Positions 35,430 through 45,250 of a DNA stretch of 64,000 bases are shown here, in pieces; position 1 is the stretch's first letter, and each line of letters starts with the position of its first letter. The position numbers and the translations under genes were made by a program. Under the pieces are notes generated by a model. That model was given only the letters and a program-made list of their open reading frames with translations, did no database searches and was not told where the DNA came from. Origin of the DNA: Algibacter pectinivorans (GTDB lineage: Bacteria > Bacteroidota > Bacteroidia > Flavobacteriales > Flavobacteriaceae); contig NZ_FOMI01000010.1 of NCBI RefSeq assembly GCF_900112595.1, positions 101,784-165,783 on the forward strand. The letters run 5' to 3'.

Positions 35430-36247
35430 ATACCGTCGCTTTTAATCTCTATTAAGCGCTTTTTATATAACGTTCCAACAGCCTTTTTAAAGTTCTTTTT
35501 ACTCATTTGTAAAGCGTCTTTAATAGCTTCCGGACTCGATTTATCTGTTAAATTTAAAAAGCCATTATCATCCTGTAACGCTTTCATAATACGATCTGCG
35601 TTAGGCTCAATATTTCTATACCCTACTTGGCCTAAAGTAATATCAAGTTTGTTTCCTGGTCTAATTTTTTTAACGATGCCTTTAAGCTTATCGCCCACAC
35701 TTAAATCTCTAAAAATACTATCCTTATAAATTAAACCAATATGTTTTTTGTTTACAATAACGTTAACACCAATGTCCGATGGATGCGACACAATTAAATC
35801 AACCTCCTCAAACTCACTAATCGTTAACTCGTTATTATCTAAAAAGCGGTTTGTTTTACTAGATGCCACTAATCTATCGGTTTTTTCATCCAAATAACAA
35901 TATACCAAATACCAACCACCTTGCTTCATTTTAAAAGCCTGCTCACTAAACGGGCAAAACAACTCTTTTACCAATCCCCAATCCAAAAAAGCACCATAAT
36001 CTGTAACTTGGTTACAACGCAATAAAGCAAATTCGTTAATTTTTATATAAGGCATATCGGTAGTGGCAACAGGACGCTGCTCATTATCCAAATACACAAA
36101 TACATCAAGCTTATCCCAAATCATAAAAGATTCAGGTACATATCGATTTGGCAATAACACTTGGTTATCCTCATCATCAATTAAATAAACTCCGTGTTCA
36201 GATTCACGAAGTATTTCAAGCGTATTTATTTCCCCTAATTTTATCAT
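35414..36247 (-). CDS. CvfB-like S1-domain RNA-binding protein
   Basis: A 277-residue protein built of S1-like OB folds and a C-terminal winged helix (KDALQMSKKNFKKAVGTLYKKRLIEI), matching the CvfB/YitL family. N-terminal segments GVYLIDDEDNQVLLPNRYVP and GAFLDWGLVKELFCPFSEQ are diagnostic. In Staphylococcus CvfB affects virulence gene expression; here it is probably a general RNA-binding regulator. It is separated by about 300 bp and a repeat from the DUF2853 gene. Confidence 0.88.
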   Translation of the reverse strand: MIKLGEINTLEILRESEHGVYLIDDEDNQVLLPNRYVPESFMIWDKLDVFVYLDNEQRPVATTDMPYIKINEFALLRCNQVTDYGAFLDWGLVKELFCPFSEQAFKMKQGGWYLVYCYLDEKTDRLVASSKTNRFLDNNELTISEFEEVDLIVSHPSDIGVNVIVNKKHIGLIYKDSIFRDLSVGDKLKGIVKKIRPGNKLDITLGQVGYRNIEPNADRIMKALQDDNGFLNLTDKSSPEAIKDALQMSKKNFKKAVGTLYKKRLIEIKSDGIYLVE

Positions 36248-36333
36248 GGCGCAAAGGTAATAAATTTTAAATCTCGCACGATATTAATAGGCATACAAGT
36301 TATACTAATAATACAACTAATTTCAATAATTTT

Positions 36334-36432
36334 TGGGCGCATCACCTCCTTTGGTCGGTGTCGGGCTATTCGCTGCAAGTCCTCGCACCTCCTTCGTCGG
36401 GCTGTGGGCTTTCCACTACTATCCCTTGCGCA
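36334..36432. repeat. Dispersed intergenic repeat, copy A
   Basis: Starts GGGCGCATCACC and contains GTCGGGCTATTCGC, then AGTCCTCGCACCTCCTTCG and a GGGCTTTCC block ending TATCCCTTGCGC. About 75 bases are nearly identical to copy B (49727-49815), with mismatches at a few sites. It is GC-rich against its surroundings, noncoding, and lies 90 bp upstream of the CvfB-like ATG. Confidence 0.75.
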
Positions 36433-36499
36433 TGTCATGGCTGCAACAAAGTACAAACAACTAAGGTTCTTAACTCGGGTTTCATAAAATGTAAAACAA

Positions 36500-36530
36500 A
36501 AAAAAACGCTACAATAATGTAGCGTTTTTA
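36500..36530 (-). terminator. Terminator after the DUF2853 gene
   Basis: ACGCTACA (36506-36513) and TGTAGCGT (36518-36525) form an 8-bp stem with a 4-base loop flanked by A and T runs on both sides, usable in both directions. Confidence 0.75.
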
Positions 36531-36550
36531 AATATGTTATAAACTAGATA

Positions 36551-36889
36551 CTAGTAAATAGACTCTTTACCAAAATGCTTAGTAAGCATGTAATAAACCA
36601 CAGCTCTATATTTGTTACGGTTAGATTTTCCATAAGTTTCCATTACAGATGCAATAGCTTCATCCAACTTAGGTCCATCACTTAATCCTAATTTTTTAAT
36701 TAAGAAATTATTTTTAACAGTAGCTAATTCAGAGTCATCAGATCCCGAAACCGTTGCAGCATCCTTATTATAAATAGATGGTCCACAACCAATAGTTACT
36801 TTAGTTAATAAATCCATGTCTGGGTTAATACCGCATTTGTCTTTTAAATCGGCAGCATATTTTACAATAAGCTCGTCTCTTTTACTCAT
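36551..36889 (-). CDS. DUF2853 family protein
   Basis: A 112-residue soluble protein with the family pattern VKYAADLKDKCGI, VTIGCGPSIYNKDA and a C-terminal KYRAVVYYMLTKHF. Its function is unknown. It lies about 100 bp downstream of menD on the same strand, with its own terminator. The association with menaquinone genes may be only positional. Confidence 0.88.
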   Translation of the reverse strand: MSKRDELIVKYAADLKDKCGINPDMDLLTKVTIGCGPSIYNKDAATVSGSDDSELATVKNNFLIKKLGLSDGPKLDEAIASVMETYGKSNRNKYRAVVYYMLTKHFGKESIY

Positions 36890-36985
36890 AATAATAAAGT
36901 TTAAATATGTTAGAAAATAATGATATAGTTATCCGTTTTAAAGGTACTAATTTTTTGACACAATAATTATTTAACGGTCACATTA

Positions 36986-38746
36986 TTATCTAATAAACTC
37001 GAAGTAATTTAGCAGTATTTCGTCATTTATAGCCTTTGGCGTAAAAATTTCTAAAAGTTTAGGTTGCTCACTTTCCTTGTAAAACGATTCTAAGCTTGTT
37101 TTAAGCGTTGCTTCATCTGTTGCTACCTCATAATCTAAACCATACATTTTACATACATGTTCGGCAGTTAAATTATGGTTGGTTTCAAAATAGGTATCAA
37201 AATTCTCGGTGTTTTTATGGCCAGGTAAAATTCTAAAAATACCGCCACCCCTGTTATTCACAACAATAATTCTAAGGTTTTTAGGTATGTAATTATTCCA
37301 AAGCGCATTGCTATCGTAAAAAAAACTTAAATCGCCTGTTATAAAAACGGTTGGTTTCGTGCTAGCAACAGCACAACCAATAGCTGTAGATGTACTTCCA
37401 TCAATACCACTCGTGCCTCTATTACAATACACCTCAATACTTTTAGGTATTTTAAATAGTTGTGTATATCTAATGGTCGAGCTGTTTCCAGATTGCAATA
37501 TATAATCATCTGGAATCGATTTTAAAACACTATTAAACACCTTAAAATCCGAAAACGGAATTTCTGCCATATAGGCTTTATGTCTCTTACTTCTATGTTG
37601 TTTTACCGCCGTCCATGTGGCCTTATAATTACTTTTTACGTAATGCGTAACTCGTGGTAAAAACAACTTAAAAAAGTCGTTTGGCGATTTTTTAATATGA
37701 GTTTCTAAACAAAAAAACGTATCGTTAGCCATTTTATCATCAATATGCCAATGGTGTTTTGGCTGGTATTGACGCAAAAACTGTTTAATTTTTTTTGAGA
37801 TAATTAAGCCTCCAAAAGTTACTAGAATATCTGGTTGTAACTGCTTTTTTTCATCCGGGTTAAGCGGCGCAATTAACTTATCAATACTAGGAAAAAAACT
37901 TGGGTGATGTAAGTTCGATGTGCTTTCGGTTAAAACAATTACACTATCATCTTCGGCTATTTCGTCTAGCCATTGCTTCTCTATTTCATTTGGTCCGTTT
38001 ACACCTACCAAAATCATTTTTTTTGATGCTGAATTCCAATCTTCAAAACAAGATTTTAAAACATAATCTTCTACATCCTCTTCCTTAGCTGCAGCTTCAA
38101 TTACTTTTGGCGAAACGCTCAAGGTTTCAACCATATCATATAAAGGCTCATCAAAAGGCACATTAATATGTACGGGACCTTTTTTTATGTTCGCCACATT
38201 TATGGCTGTATTTATTTCTTCTTCATTATTGGTTTGAATATCTTTTTGCAGTCCCAATAAACGTTCAAACTTATCTTCTAGGTTTTTAAAAATAGGAAGT
38301 TCTTCGTGACTTGGCACCTGCTTTTCATCTTTTAAATCTAGCTTTAAATTAGCCGAGTATAAAATATGGTTTTCAAAAACATTTTTCTGGTTAATGGTTT
38401 GCCCATCGCCAATACCAACTAAATGTTTAGGTCTGTCTGCCGAAATAACCAATAACGGAATATTACTGTAAAAAGCCTCAGAAACTGCCGGATAATAATT
38501 TAGTAAGGCGCTACCCGAAGTACAAACTACGGCTGTAGGTTCCTTTAGTTGTTGTGCTATTCCTAGTGCAAAAAAAGCTGCACAGCGCTCATCAACAATG
38601 CTATAACATGTAAAAAAGGGATCGTTAGTAAAACCAATAGTTAACGGTGCATTTCTACTTCCTGGCGAAATAATAATGTGCTTAACACCTTTAGTTTTAC
38701 AAAGTTGAATAACGGTTTGGGCAAGCGGAATTTTAGGGTAAATCAT
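36986..38746 (-). CDS. menD: 2-succinyl-5-enolpyruvyl-6-hydroxy-3-cyclohexene-1-carboxylate synthase
   Basis: A thiamine-diphosphate enzyme of menaquinone synthesis that joins 2-oxoglutarate and isochorismate, 586 residues. The N-terminal ISPGSRNAPLTIGF and the C-terminal ThDP/Mg motif GDLSFFYDSNALW with NNRGGGIF are present. It lies downstream of the isochorismate synthase and thioesterase genes, so three menaquinone steps cluster here. The 208-bp gap from the isochorismate synthase gene may hold its own promoter. Menaquinone is the usual respiratory quinone of Flavobacteriaceae. Confidence 0.95.
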   Translation of the reverse strand: MIYPKIPLAQTVIQLCKTKGVKHIIISPGSRNAPLTIGFTNDPFFTCYSIVDERCAAFFALGIAQQLKEPTAVVCTSGSALLNYYPAVSEAFYSNIPLLVISADRPKHLVGIGDGQTINQKNVFENHILYSANLKLDLKDEKQVPSHEELPIFKNLEDKFERLLGLQKDIQTNNEEEINTAINVANIKKGPVHINVPFDEPLYDMVETLSVSPKVIEAAAKEEDVEDYVLKSCFEDWNSASKKMILVGVNGPNEIEKQWLDEIAEDDSVIVLTESTSNLHHPSFFPSIDKLIAPLNPDEKKQLQPDILVTFGGLIISKKIKQFLRQYQPKHHWHIDDKMANDTFFCLETHIKKSPNDFFKLFLPRVTHYVKSNYKATWTAVKQHRSKRHKAYMAEIPFSDFKVFNSVLKSIPDDYILQSGNSSTIRYTQLFKIPKSIEVYCNRGTSGIDGSTSTAIGCAVASTKPTVFITGDLSFFYDSNALWNNYIPKNLRIIVVNNRGGGIFRILPGHKNTENFDTYFETNHNLTAEHVCKMYGLDYEVATDEATLKTSLESFYKESEQPKLLEIFTPKAINDEILLNYFEFIR

Positions 38747-38954
38747 GTAGCAATTTTATAAAAGAACTCATTTTAATTTTTTCCATTGCTAAAAAAAAGC
38801 CATTATATTTTATATGCCGTCTATTTAAGTATACTTAGCGATGCTTTGCCTAAAAAAACAGTTTCATATAAACATATTTTAACTCTTTTCTGGGTATAAT
38901 AAAAAAGTCAAGATGAGTGCTACAAAAATACAAAATAGCCCTTTAAATTACCAT

Positions 38955-40070
38955 TTATAAAACAGATTTAATAACTACCGATTTTGATACCGTTTCAGCC
39001 CACTCGCTAACTGCATTGGAGCTTTCGGTTACACCACCACCAACATAAATTATGGCCGCTTCATTTTTTAGCTGCATACAGCGTAAATTAACATACAACT
39101 GGGTGCTTTTGCGCTTTACAGCATAAGCTCTATTTTCTATATTACGTTTACTCGATCTTGGTGCAATAATGGTTTCGCAATTTAACTCACCTAAAAAACC
39201 CGTGTAAAATTCGCGGTTATAATTTTCGTTTTCTAATATAAATTGTTTTGCCATTTGCTTTGGCAAACCACAAACCGCAGGTGTTGGGTGCAAGGCTTCA
39301 ATAACTTGTTTTAATGGCGTATTGGCTTTTAACTGCGCCATAATCATGGTTTTTAAATGCACTAAATTTCCGGCTTTTACGGTTTCGACTTCCGAAACTT
39401 TAAAAGCCTCCACCGATGGTTTAAGGTTATCAACTATAAAATCGGTTACAAATTGCTGTTCTTGTTTTTCTTTATTTTGCCAAACTACATCCAAACTACC
39501 GGTATACTCTTGCGTGCCTGCTAAGGCCATTATTGAAAACCGCTGGCCTTCAATTTTAATTAACGTTTCTGGCGTTGCACCTAACCACAGTCCTACTTTT
39601 GGGTGATACCAACAATATACAAATGCCGATTTATAGGTATTTAAAAGCCGTTTAAAAATCTGAAACGGATTATCTTCTTCAAGTTTTACCGTTTCTTGAC
39701 GCGATAACACCACTTTCTTTAAATCTGAATTTAAAATGGCTTCTACGCCTTTATTAACCACATTAATATGAAAATGCTCCGCTTCGCGTGATGCGCCCGG
39801 TAACGATTTAGGAGCTTCAACGGATTCTTGAACGACATAAGACGTTGAAATAATTTCGGATAAAGCACTAGGTATTAACACTGTTTTTGTTATATCATCA
39901 AACGGCGAAAACACAAAACCATCTTCTGTAAAATCTGCAGTAAAATGTAAACTAGAATCCTTTTGTAATCGTGCCGAAACTTTACCTTGGTTAGGTTTCC
40001 TGTAGCTTACAAATGGTAATTTATTTTGAAAATGCGATTCAATACGCTCAAAAAAATCGTTTGAAATCAT
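38955..40070 (-). CDS. menF: Isochorismate synthase
   Basis: Converts chorismate to isochorismate, the first committed step of menaquinone synthesis, 371 residues. The chorismate-binding domain shows KVVLSRQE, IKIEGQRFSIMALAGT-like sequence, HPTPAVCGLP and YVGGGVT near the end. The symbol menF is used because of the menD neighbour; an EntC-type assignment would give the same reaction. It starts 2 bp after the thioesterase stop. Confidence 0.92.
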   Translation of the reverse strand: MISNDFFERIESHFQNKLPFVSYRKPNQGKVSARLQKDSSLHFTADFTEDGFVFSPFDDITKTVLIPSALSEIISTSYVVQESVEAPKSLPGASREAEHFHINVVNKGVEAILNSDLKKVVLSRQETVKLEEDNPFQIFKRLLNTYKSAFVYCWYHPKVGLWLGATPETLIKIEGQRFSIMALAGTQEYTGSLDVVWQNKEKQEQQFVTDFIVDNLKPSVEAFKVSEVETVKAGNLVHLKTMIMAQLKANTPLKQVIEALHPTPAVCGLPKQMAKQFILENENYNREFYTGFLGELNCETIIAPRSSKRNIENRAYAVKRKSTQLYVNLRCMQLKNEAAIIYVGGGVTESSNAVSEWAETVSKSVVIKSVL

Positions 40071-40072
40071 TC

Positions 40073-40495
40073 TTATTTTTTAGGTAAAGCAATAGTTGAA
40101 AGCTTACAGATTGAAATTAAATTATCGGCGTCGTCGGTTACTCGAATTTCCAATAATTGTGTTGTTCTGCCTTTGTGAATAAACGTTGCTTTTGCATAAA
40201 CAAATCCCTCCTTTACACTTTTTAAATGATTTGCCGAAATTTCTATGCCGCGAACAAAAAACTTATCGGTATCAATAAAAATATGAGAAGCAAAACTACC
40301 AACACTTTCTGCTAAAGCTGCTGTAGCACCGCCATGCAAAACACCATCTGGCTGATATACTCTAGAGTTAACGGGCATTCTTGCAATTAGAAAGTCCTCA
40401 CCAAAGTCAATCATTTCAATTTGTAATGTTTCCATTAAAGTGTTTTTACACGCCAATTTAGCGCGCTCCAACGTATCTTTTTTAGATAATTGCAT
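40073..40495 (-). CDS. PaaI/hotdog-fold acyl-CoA thioesterase
   Basis: A hotdog thioesterase of 140 residues with the family motif LHGGATAALAESVGS, where the Asp/Glu-type catalytic residue lies in the helix. Upstream of menF and menD it could be the 1,4-dihydroxy-2-naphthoyl-CoA thioesterase (MenI) of menaquinone synthesis. That is an inference from gene order, since PaaI-type enzymes have varied substrates. Confidence 0.85.
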   Translation of the reverse strand: MQLSKKDTLERAKLACKNTLMETLQIEMIDFGEDFLIARMPVNSRVYQPDGVLHGGATAALAESVGSFASHIFIDTDKFFVRGIEISANHLKSVKEGFVYAKATFIHKGRTTQLLEIRVTDDADNLISICKLSTIALPKK

Positions 40496-40614
40496 ATAAT
40501 AGTTTATTTTTATTCGCAGTTGTAAAAGTACAAAATGCTAGAACAATCATAGATAAATTTAAGTTCAATTTAAGAGATTCATTCCCTTTATGGCATGATA
40601 AAAAAGACCTATTA

Positions 40615-41187
40615 ATGAAAACACCAATCTTAGAAAATAACCGCGTAAAACTACTCCCCTTAAGCTTAGAAAATTACACGCATTTAATAGACATTGCCAA
40701 ACAAGATAAATTGGTGCAATATTCCCCTAGTAAAATTGACACACCCAAAGATTTAGAAATTTATGTAAAAACAGCTTTAGAAAGAGCCGAAGCAAATAAA
40801 GCTATGCCGTTTATTATTTTCGATAAAGAAAAACAAACCTATGCGGGCTGCACTAGGTTTGGCCATATAAACAGCTATAATAAAGTTTTATATATTGGTT
40901 GGACTTGGATTGGACGAGAGTTTCAAAGTACAGGATTAAACATGAATATGAAGTTTTTAATGCTGCAATATGCCTTTGAAACCTTAAAATTTGATAAAGT
41001 AGGCTTTACTATTGACGAACGAAATATAAGATCTAGAAAGGCGGTTGAAAAAATTGGTGGTACTCTAGAAGGTATTTTAAGGAACGATGTATTAATGCCC
41101 GATGGATTTAAACGTAGTACGTGTTGTTACAGTATTTTAACAGAAGAATGGGACACTATAAAAACAACTATTTTTAAGGGTTTTTAA
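40615..41187 (+). CDS. GNAT family N-acetyltransferase (RimJ/RimL type)
   Basis: An acetyltransferase of 190 residues. The acetyl-CoA-binding region is recognisable around IGWTWIGREFQSTGLNMNMK, followed by KVGFTIDERNIRSRKAVEKI. This is the pattern of RimJ/RimL and related aminoacyl or protein N-acetyltransferases. It is monocistronic and divergent from the thioesterase gene. The substrate is unknown. Confidence 0.88.
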   Translation: MKTPILENNRVKLLPLSLENYTHLIDIAKQDKLVQYSPSKIDTPKDLEIYVKTALERAEANKAMPFIIFDKEKQTYAGCTRFGHINSYNKVLYIGWTWIGREFQSTGLNMNMKFLMLQYAFETLKFDKVGFTIDERNIRSRKAVEKIGGTLEGILRNDVLMPDGFKRSTCCYSILTEEWDTIKTTIFKGF

Positions 41188-41240
41188 AATATTAAAATTT
41201 AATCCTACGTTTTGACTTTACTACTAAAAAAATAATTCAA

Positions 41241-42188
41241 TTAATTTACCAAACGCTCTATTATTGCTTTAGTAGGTAAAATTTTATCGGTATGCTCTAT
41301 ACTTGGTCCTGCAACCCAAACGGTTTTATAGGTCGCTTTGGTTGCTGCATTTTTAGTCGCATTCATACCTATTGAAAAGCGAATCATTTTAACCCACTTT
41401 TTAAGTTTTTTGTTCTTGTTTAAAACAGATTCAAGCCATGTTTGTTTAGTACCTATTTTTTGAACATAATCTGTATTTATTACTGTACATGGTGTTCCAG
41501 AGATGCGCTCGGTCATTACAATATCTTCTGCGCCATAATCGACACACGCTTGTTTATACTCGTCTGTTACGCCTGCTTCAATAGATGCAATAAACGGACT
41601 TCCAACAGATACGCCTTCTGCACCATAACTTAGCATTTTATCCATATCGGCTTTACACCCTACACCACCAGCAGAAATAACTGGAATATTACAATTTGTA
41701 CTTAAATCTTTAATTAAAACCTCTGGCGATATATTTCCACGATGCCCTCCTGCTTGATTATTTACTGCTATAATAGCATCGGCTCCTAAGCTTTCTACTT
41801 TTTTAGCAAAACGTAAGTCGGTAACATCGCAAAAAACTTTAATCCCTGCTTTATGGGCTTGATTTATGGTTTCTTCTGGACTTCCTAGTGAGGTAATTAT
41901 AAAATCGCAACCTTCCTCACAAATCACTTCCAACTGGCCTTTATACTTTACATTCGATTTATTTACAATAAGATTAAACCCAAAAGAACCTCCTTCTGGT
42001 TTTGAAGATTTTAACTCTCTTAAAGCCATACGCAACTCATCTAAAGTCCTGTAATTTAAAGCAGGAATACAACCTGCTATACCGCCATTCATAGCTTCTT
42101 TAACCATAGAAACGTTAGAAACCAAAAACATTGGTGCCTGAATAATTGGATATTTAATTTGTAGAAGTTGCGTGATTTTAGTTGTCAT
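41241..42188 (-). CDS. NAD(P)H-dependent flavin oxidoreductase, nitronate monooxygenase type
   Basis: An FMN-binding TIM-barrel enzyme, 315 residues. QIKYPIIQAPMFLVSN near the N-terminus, the NQAGGHRG catalytic-His region and the phosphate-binding VISAGGVGCKADM and EGVSVGSPF segments are typical. It may detoxify nitronates or act as a quinone/enoyl reductase; the family is catalytically mixed, so the substrate is not certain. Monocistronic. Confidence 0.88.
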   Translation of the reverse strand: MTTKITQLLQIKYPIIQAPMFLVSNVSMVKEAMNGGIAGCIPALNYRTLDELRMALRELKSSKPEGGSFGFNLIVNKSNVKYKGQLEVICEEGCDFIITSLGSPEETINQAHKAGIKVFCDVTDLRFAKKVESLGADAIIAVNNQAGGHRGNISPEVLIKDLSTNCNIPVISAGGVGCKADMDKMLSYGAEGVSVGSPFIASIEAGVTDEYKQACVDYGAEDIVMTERISGTPCTVINTDYVQKIGTKQTWLESVLNKNKKLKKWVKMIRFSIGMNATKNAATKATYKTVWVAGPSIEHTDKILPTKAIIERLVN

Positions 42189-42259
42189 GGTTTCATCTTA
42201 TTTCGACAAATATAATCATTATTTTATTATGCATGCATAACAAAATAAACATTTAAAAA

Positions 42260-43489
42260 CTACCCTTTAAACCTATAATACCCACATTTTAAATAAGCGC
42301 CTTCTGGAAAGCCAATAGGATGATCGGTATCATGACCTGTTTTTAAAACCACTTTATAAGATCTTTTTGTAGCTGATAAAGTTCTATGGTTAATTTCAAA
42401 AAATTGATCGGCTAAAACTCGTGATGAACAGGATGCTAAAACCAACAAGCCATTTTTAGCTGTTAATTGTTCGCCTAATTCTGCTAGTTGGGCATATTTC
42501 TTTTTAGCTAAATCAATTTCCGAAGCTTGTTTTGCAAAACTTGGCGGATCTATAACCACCACATCAAAAGTCACGTTATTTTTTATAAGTTGCTTCAATT
42601 CCGCGAAAGCGTCGCCAGCAATAGTTTTATGTGTTCCGGAATAGCTATTAAGTTTACCATTTTCTATGGCTATTTCTAGAGCTTGCTTGCTAATATCTAA
42701 ACTTGTAACTTGTTTGGCTCCATTGGCTAAAGCGTGTACCGAAAATCCGCCAGCGTAACTAAAAACATCTAAAACGGTTTTACCCTTGCTCCACTCGCCT
42801 ACTTGTTTTCTATTGGCACGATGATCTAAAAAATAACCAGTTTTATGTCCTTTTATAACGTTTGCCGAAAAGTTAACACCATGTTCTACAAATTCTACAA
42901 CTTCATTTTCTAAAATACCATAAACCACTTCGCCATTTTCAAGTTTATGTGCTTTAGATTGCTCTAAACTTCTACTTAAACGCACTACAACAGTTTCGGC
43001 TTGGGCTGTTTGCTGTAAACTAGGAATAATGCTTTCTAGATAAGGCAACCATATTTCCGAATAAATTTTTACTACCAAAACATTGGCATAAACATCGGCA
43101 ATAAGCCCTGGGAAGCCATCATTTTCTCCAAAAAGCAAACGGTAACTATTGGTATTAGTTTTTAATAAAGGTTGTCTTTTTGAATATGCTTCTTTTATTT
43201 TATTTTGAAAGAATACTGCATTAATTTCTGCTTTTTCATAGCTACTATGCAACATTTTAATGCGAATGGGTGAATTGGCATCGTATAACCCTAAACCAAC
43301 TACTCTGTTTTTATTTTTACTAAAAATGATGGCTAAATCTCCAGATTTTGCATCGTCATTTATTTTTGTAATATTATTAGAAAACACCCATGGATGTCCT
43401 TGCACAACAAACTGTTCGCCTTTAGAGTTTAACTTTACAGCCAATCGTTTTGGGGTATATTTAGATTTTATTTTTGATGAAAAAGACAT
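42260..43489 (-). CDS. Class I rRNA (cytosine-C5-)methyltransferase, RlmI-like
   Basis: A 409-residue SAM-dependent methyltransferase with an N-terminal PUA domain (RLAVKLNSKGEQFVVQGHPWVF) and a Rossmann domain with VLDVFSYAGGFS and catalytic VIDPPSFA. E. coli RlmI methylates C1962 of 23S rRNA; homology makes this the likely target. Separate from the neighbours on both sides. Confidence 0.9.
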   Translation of the reverse strand: MSFSSKIKSKYTPKRLAVKLNSKGEQFVVQGHPWVFSNNITKINDDAKSGDLAIIFSKNKNRVVGLGLYDANSPIRIKMLHSSYEKAEINAVFFQNKIKEAYSKRQPLLKTNTNSYRLLFGENDGFPGLIADVYANVLVVKIYSEIWLPYLESIIPSLQQTAQAETVVVRLSRSLEQSKAHKLENGEVVYGILENEVVEFVEHGVNFSANVIKGHKTGYFLDHRANRKQVGEWSKGKTVLDVFSYAGGFSVHALANGAKQVTSLDISKQALEIAIENGKLNSYSGTHKTIAGDAFAELKQLIKNNVTFDVVVIDPPSFAKQASEIDLAKKKYAQLAELGEQLTAKNGLLVLASCSSRVLADQFFEINHRTLSATKRSYKVVLKTGHDTDHPIGFPEGAYLKCGYYRFKG

Positions 43490-43654
43490 GTTTTTTATTT
43501 CTGGTAAAAATAAATGTTTTGAATGGATATCTGTGAAGTATTATAAACTTATACATAGCTTGTCTTTGTATAAAAAAACGACTAACTTCGTTTAACGTTG
43601 GGTATGAAGTATTAAAACGATTTAATATCCGAAAGAACATTGCAATACATTAAA

Positions 43655-45250
43655 ATGATAGAAGGAATATATTTAAAAAATAAAGATTTAAAAAAAAACT
43701 ACAACATCTTATTTGAGAATCAAAATGTTTTTGAAAACACAATTTCACTTAAAGTAATTAATGATATTGAAGTTAAGGATATTTCTTTTGAAATTAAGTT
43801 TACAAAAAAGATAATTGCATACAGATCCCATGAATATAAATGGAAAAAAATAAATAGAAAAAAAAATCATATTTTAAATCAACACTGTCCAAAAATAATA
43901 GTTTTTGAAGATTACACTTATATGCTTAGTTCAAAAAATATTGGCGCTTGGGAGATTCAAAACCCAAATCAAATTTTATGGATATTGAAATCCTCAGAAT
44001 TACATCCGATATTTAGCTATGGAAAAGGCAACTACAGAAACTTTGTAGATTATTTTAAATTAGAAAACTATAAATTAAAATTATTATTCTCTAAAAAACC
44101 TGTTCCAGAATTCAGTCGCTCAAAAATTCCTTTTACACCAATTATATGCTTCACAGATCATTGCGACTTTGATACAAATGAAAGTCTAGAAAAACAATTA
44201 ACTTTTTTTAGCCAGAATAATGTAAAAGTTTCTAAAGGCTTTTTCCTAAATCATTTTTCAAAAAGAGAGAATAATAGTTCCTATGAAAATGATAAATCAT
44301 TATTATTAAAATTTGATAAAAGTGGACATGAATTATTTTACCACGCATTGACTCAATCTATTCGAAAAAATAAAACGGCAATAAATGAATTCGTTAATTT
44401 TAATCCCCCTAAAGAATTTCTTGTCTCTACTTATGTTGATCACGGTTATCAACCTTACAATTATACTTTAAAAAACCATTCTGAACTAGGTGAAAAAGAA
44501 TGGACTAAAATCATCTCTGAAAAAGGAATAAAAAATTTGTGGACATATTTAGACTCTGGAACTTCTCAAAAAGGAATTATAAATCAATTAAATCCGTATA
44601 GTTTTACTCCCAAAAGATTAATTAAAAATCATATTTTTAGGCCTATCTTCATTTTCAGGACTTTACTTTTTTTTAATAGTACTGAAGAATTGCTTTTAAA
44701 ATACAAACTTTCAGCTAGTCATTTCAAAAAAATTTTGTTGGGAAAAGAAATAAAACTAGTTCCTCTATTTTTAACCACAGTTTATAAATGTTTATTCTAC
44801 TGTATTTCGACCATCTTAATTAAGAAAAAAAGAAATAAAGTATTTAAATATTCTAAATACACCCCCTTTATTTTTCAACACAAAATAAAGGGTATCACTT
44901 TTAACTTTTTCCAAACTGTAGAGGTTACAAATTTTGAAAAAACATTTTCAAAAAAAAACATTGAATTACTCATTGAAGAATCTGGTGCAATTATAGCACA
45001 TTGCTATTTTTCATCACCTCTAACAACACAAAAAGGTAAATTGTTTCACGGAGATACAATATCAAAAATAAATGAAGAAAATTTTGCTCTATTGAAAGAG
45101 AAACTACAAAAAAATAAAATATGGAATCCAACAATTAGTGAATTGATTAATTTTACAACTGAAACATCCAAATTGGAATATCACACAATTGAAGATGAAA
45201 TAAAAGTTAAGGCTACTACAATACCTACACGATATATAAAATATGTATAA
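43655..45250 (+). CDS. Polysaccharide deacetylase-like protein
   Basis: A 531-residue protein from ATG at 43655; a TTG at 43640 would add only five residues. In the middle, ICFTDHCDFDT resembles the first NodB motif, with adjacent Asp residues, and SGHELFYHAL and YVDHGYQPYN resemble later His-containing motifs, so a metal-dependent deacetylase fold is likely. The N-terminal 170 residues are unassigned. It overlaps the next gene by 8 bp. Base composition is lower in GC than the flanking genes. The substrate may be a cell-surface glycan. Confidence 0.6.
   Translation: MIEGIYLKNKDLKKNYNILFENQNVFENTISLKVINDIEVKDISFEIKFTKKIIAYRSHEYKWKKINRKKNHILNQHCPKIIVFEDYTYMLSSKNIGAWEIQNPNQILWILKSSELHPIFSYGKGNYRNFVDYFKLENYKLKLLFSKKPVPEFSRSKIPFTPIICFTDHCDFDTNESLEKQLTFFSQNNVKVSKGFFLNHFSKRENNSSYENDKSLLLKFDKSGHELFYHALTQSIRKNKTAINEFVNFNPPKEFLVSTYVDHGYQPYNYTLKNHSELGEKEWTKIISEKGIKNLWTYLDSGTSQKGIINQLNPYSFTPKRLIKNHIFRPIFIFRTLLFFNSTEELLLKYKLSASHFKKILLGKEIKLVPLFLTTVYKCLFYCISTILIKKKRNKVFKYSKYTPFIFQHKIKGITFNFFQTVEVTNFEKTFSKKNIELLIEESGAIIAHCYFSSPLTTQKGKLFHGDTISKINEENFALLKEKLQKNKIWNPTISELINFTTETSKLEYHTIEDEIKVKATTIPTRYIKYV

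Noticed and set aside
36244..36456. 70-codon frame on the minus strand over the repeat
   Set aside because: It lies across dispersed repeat copy A, has no homology-like features and would be created by the repeat itself.
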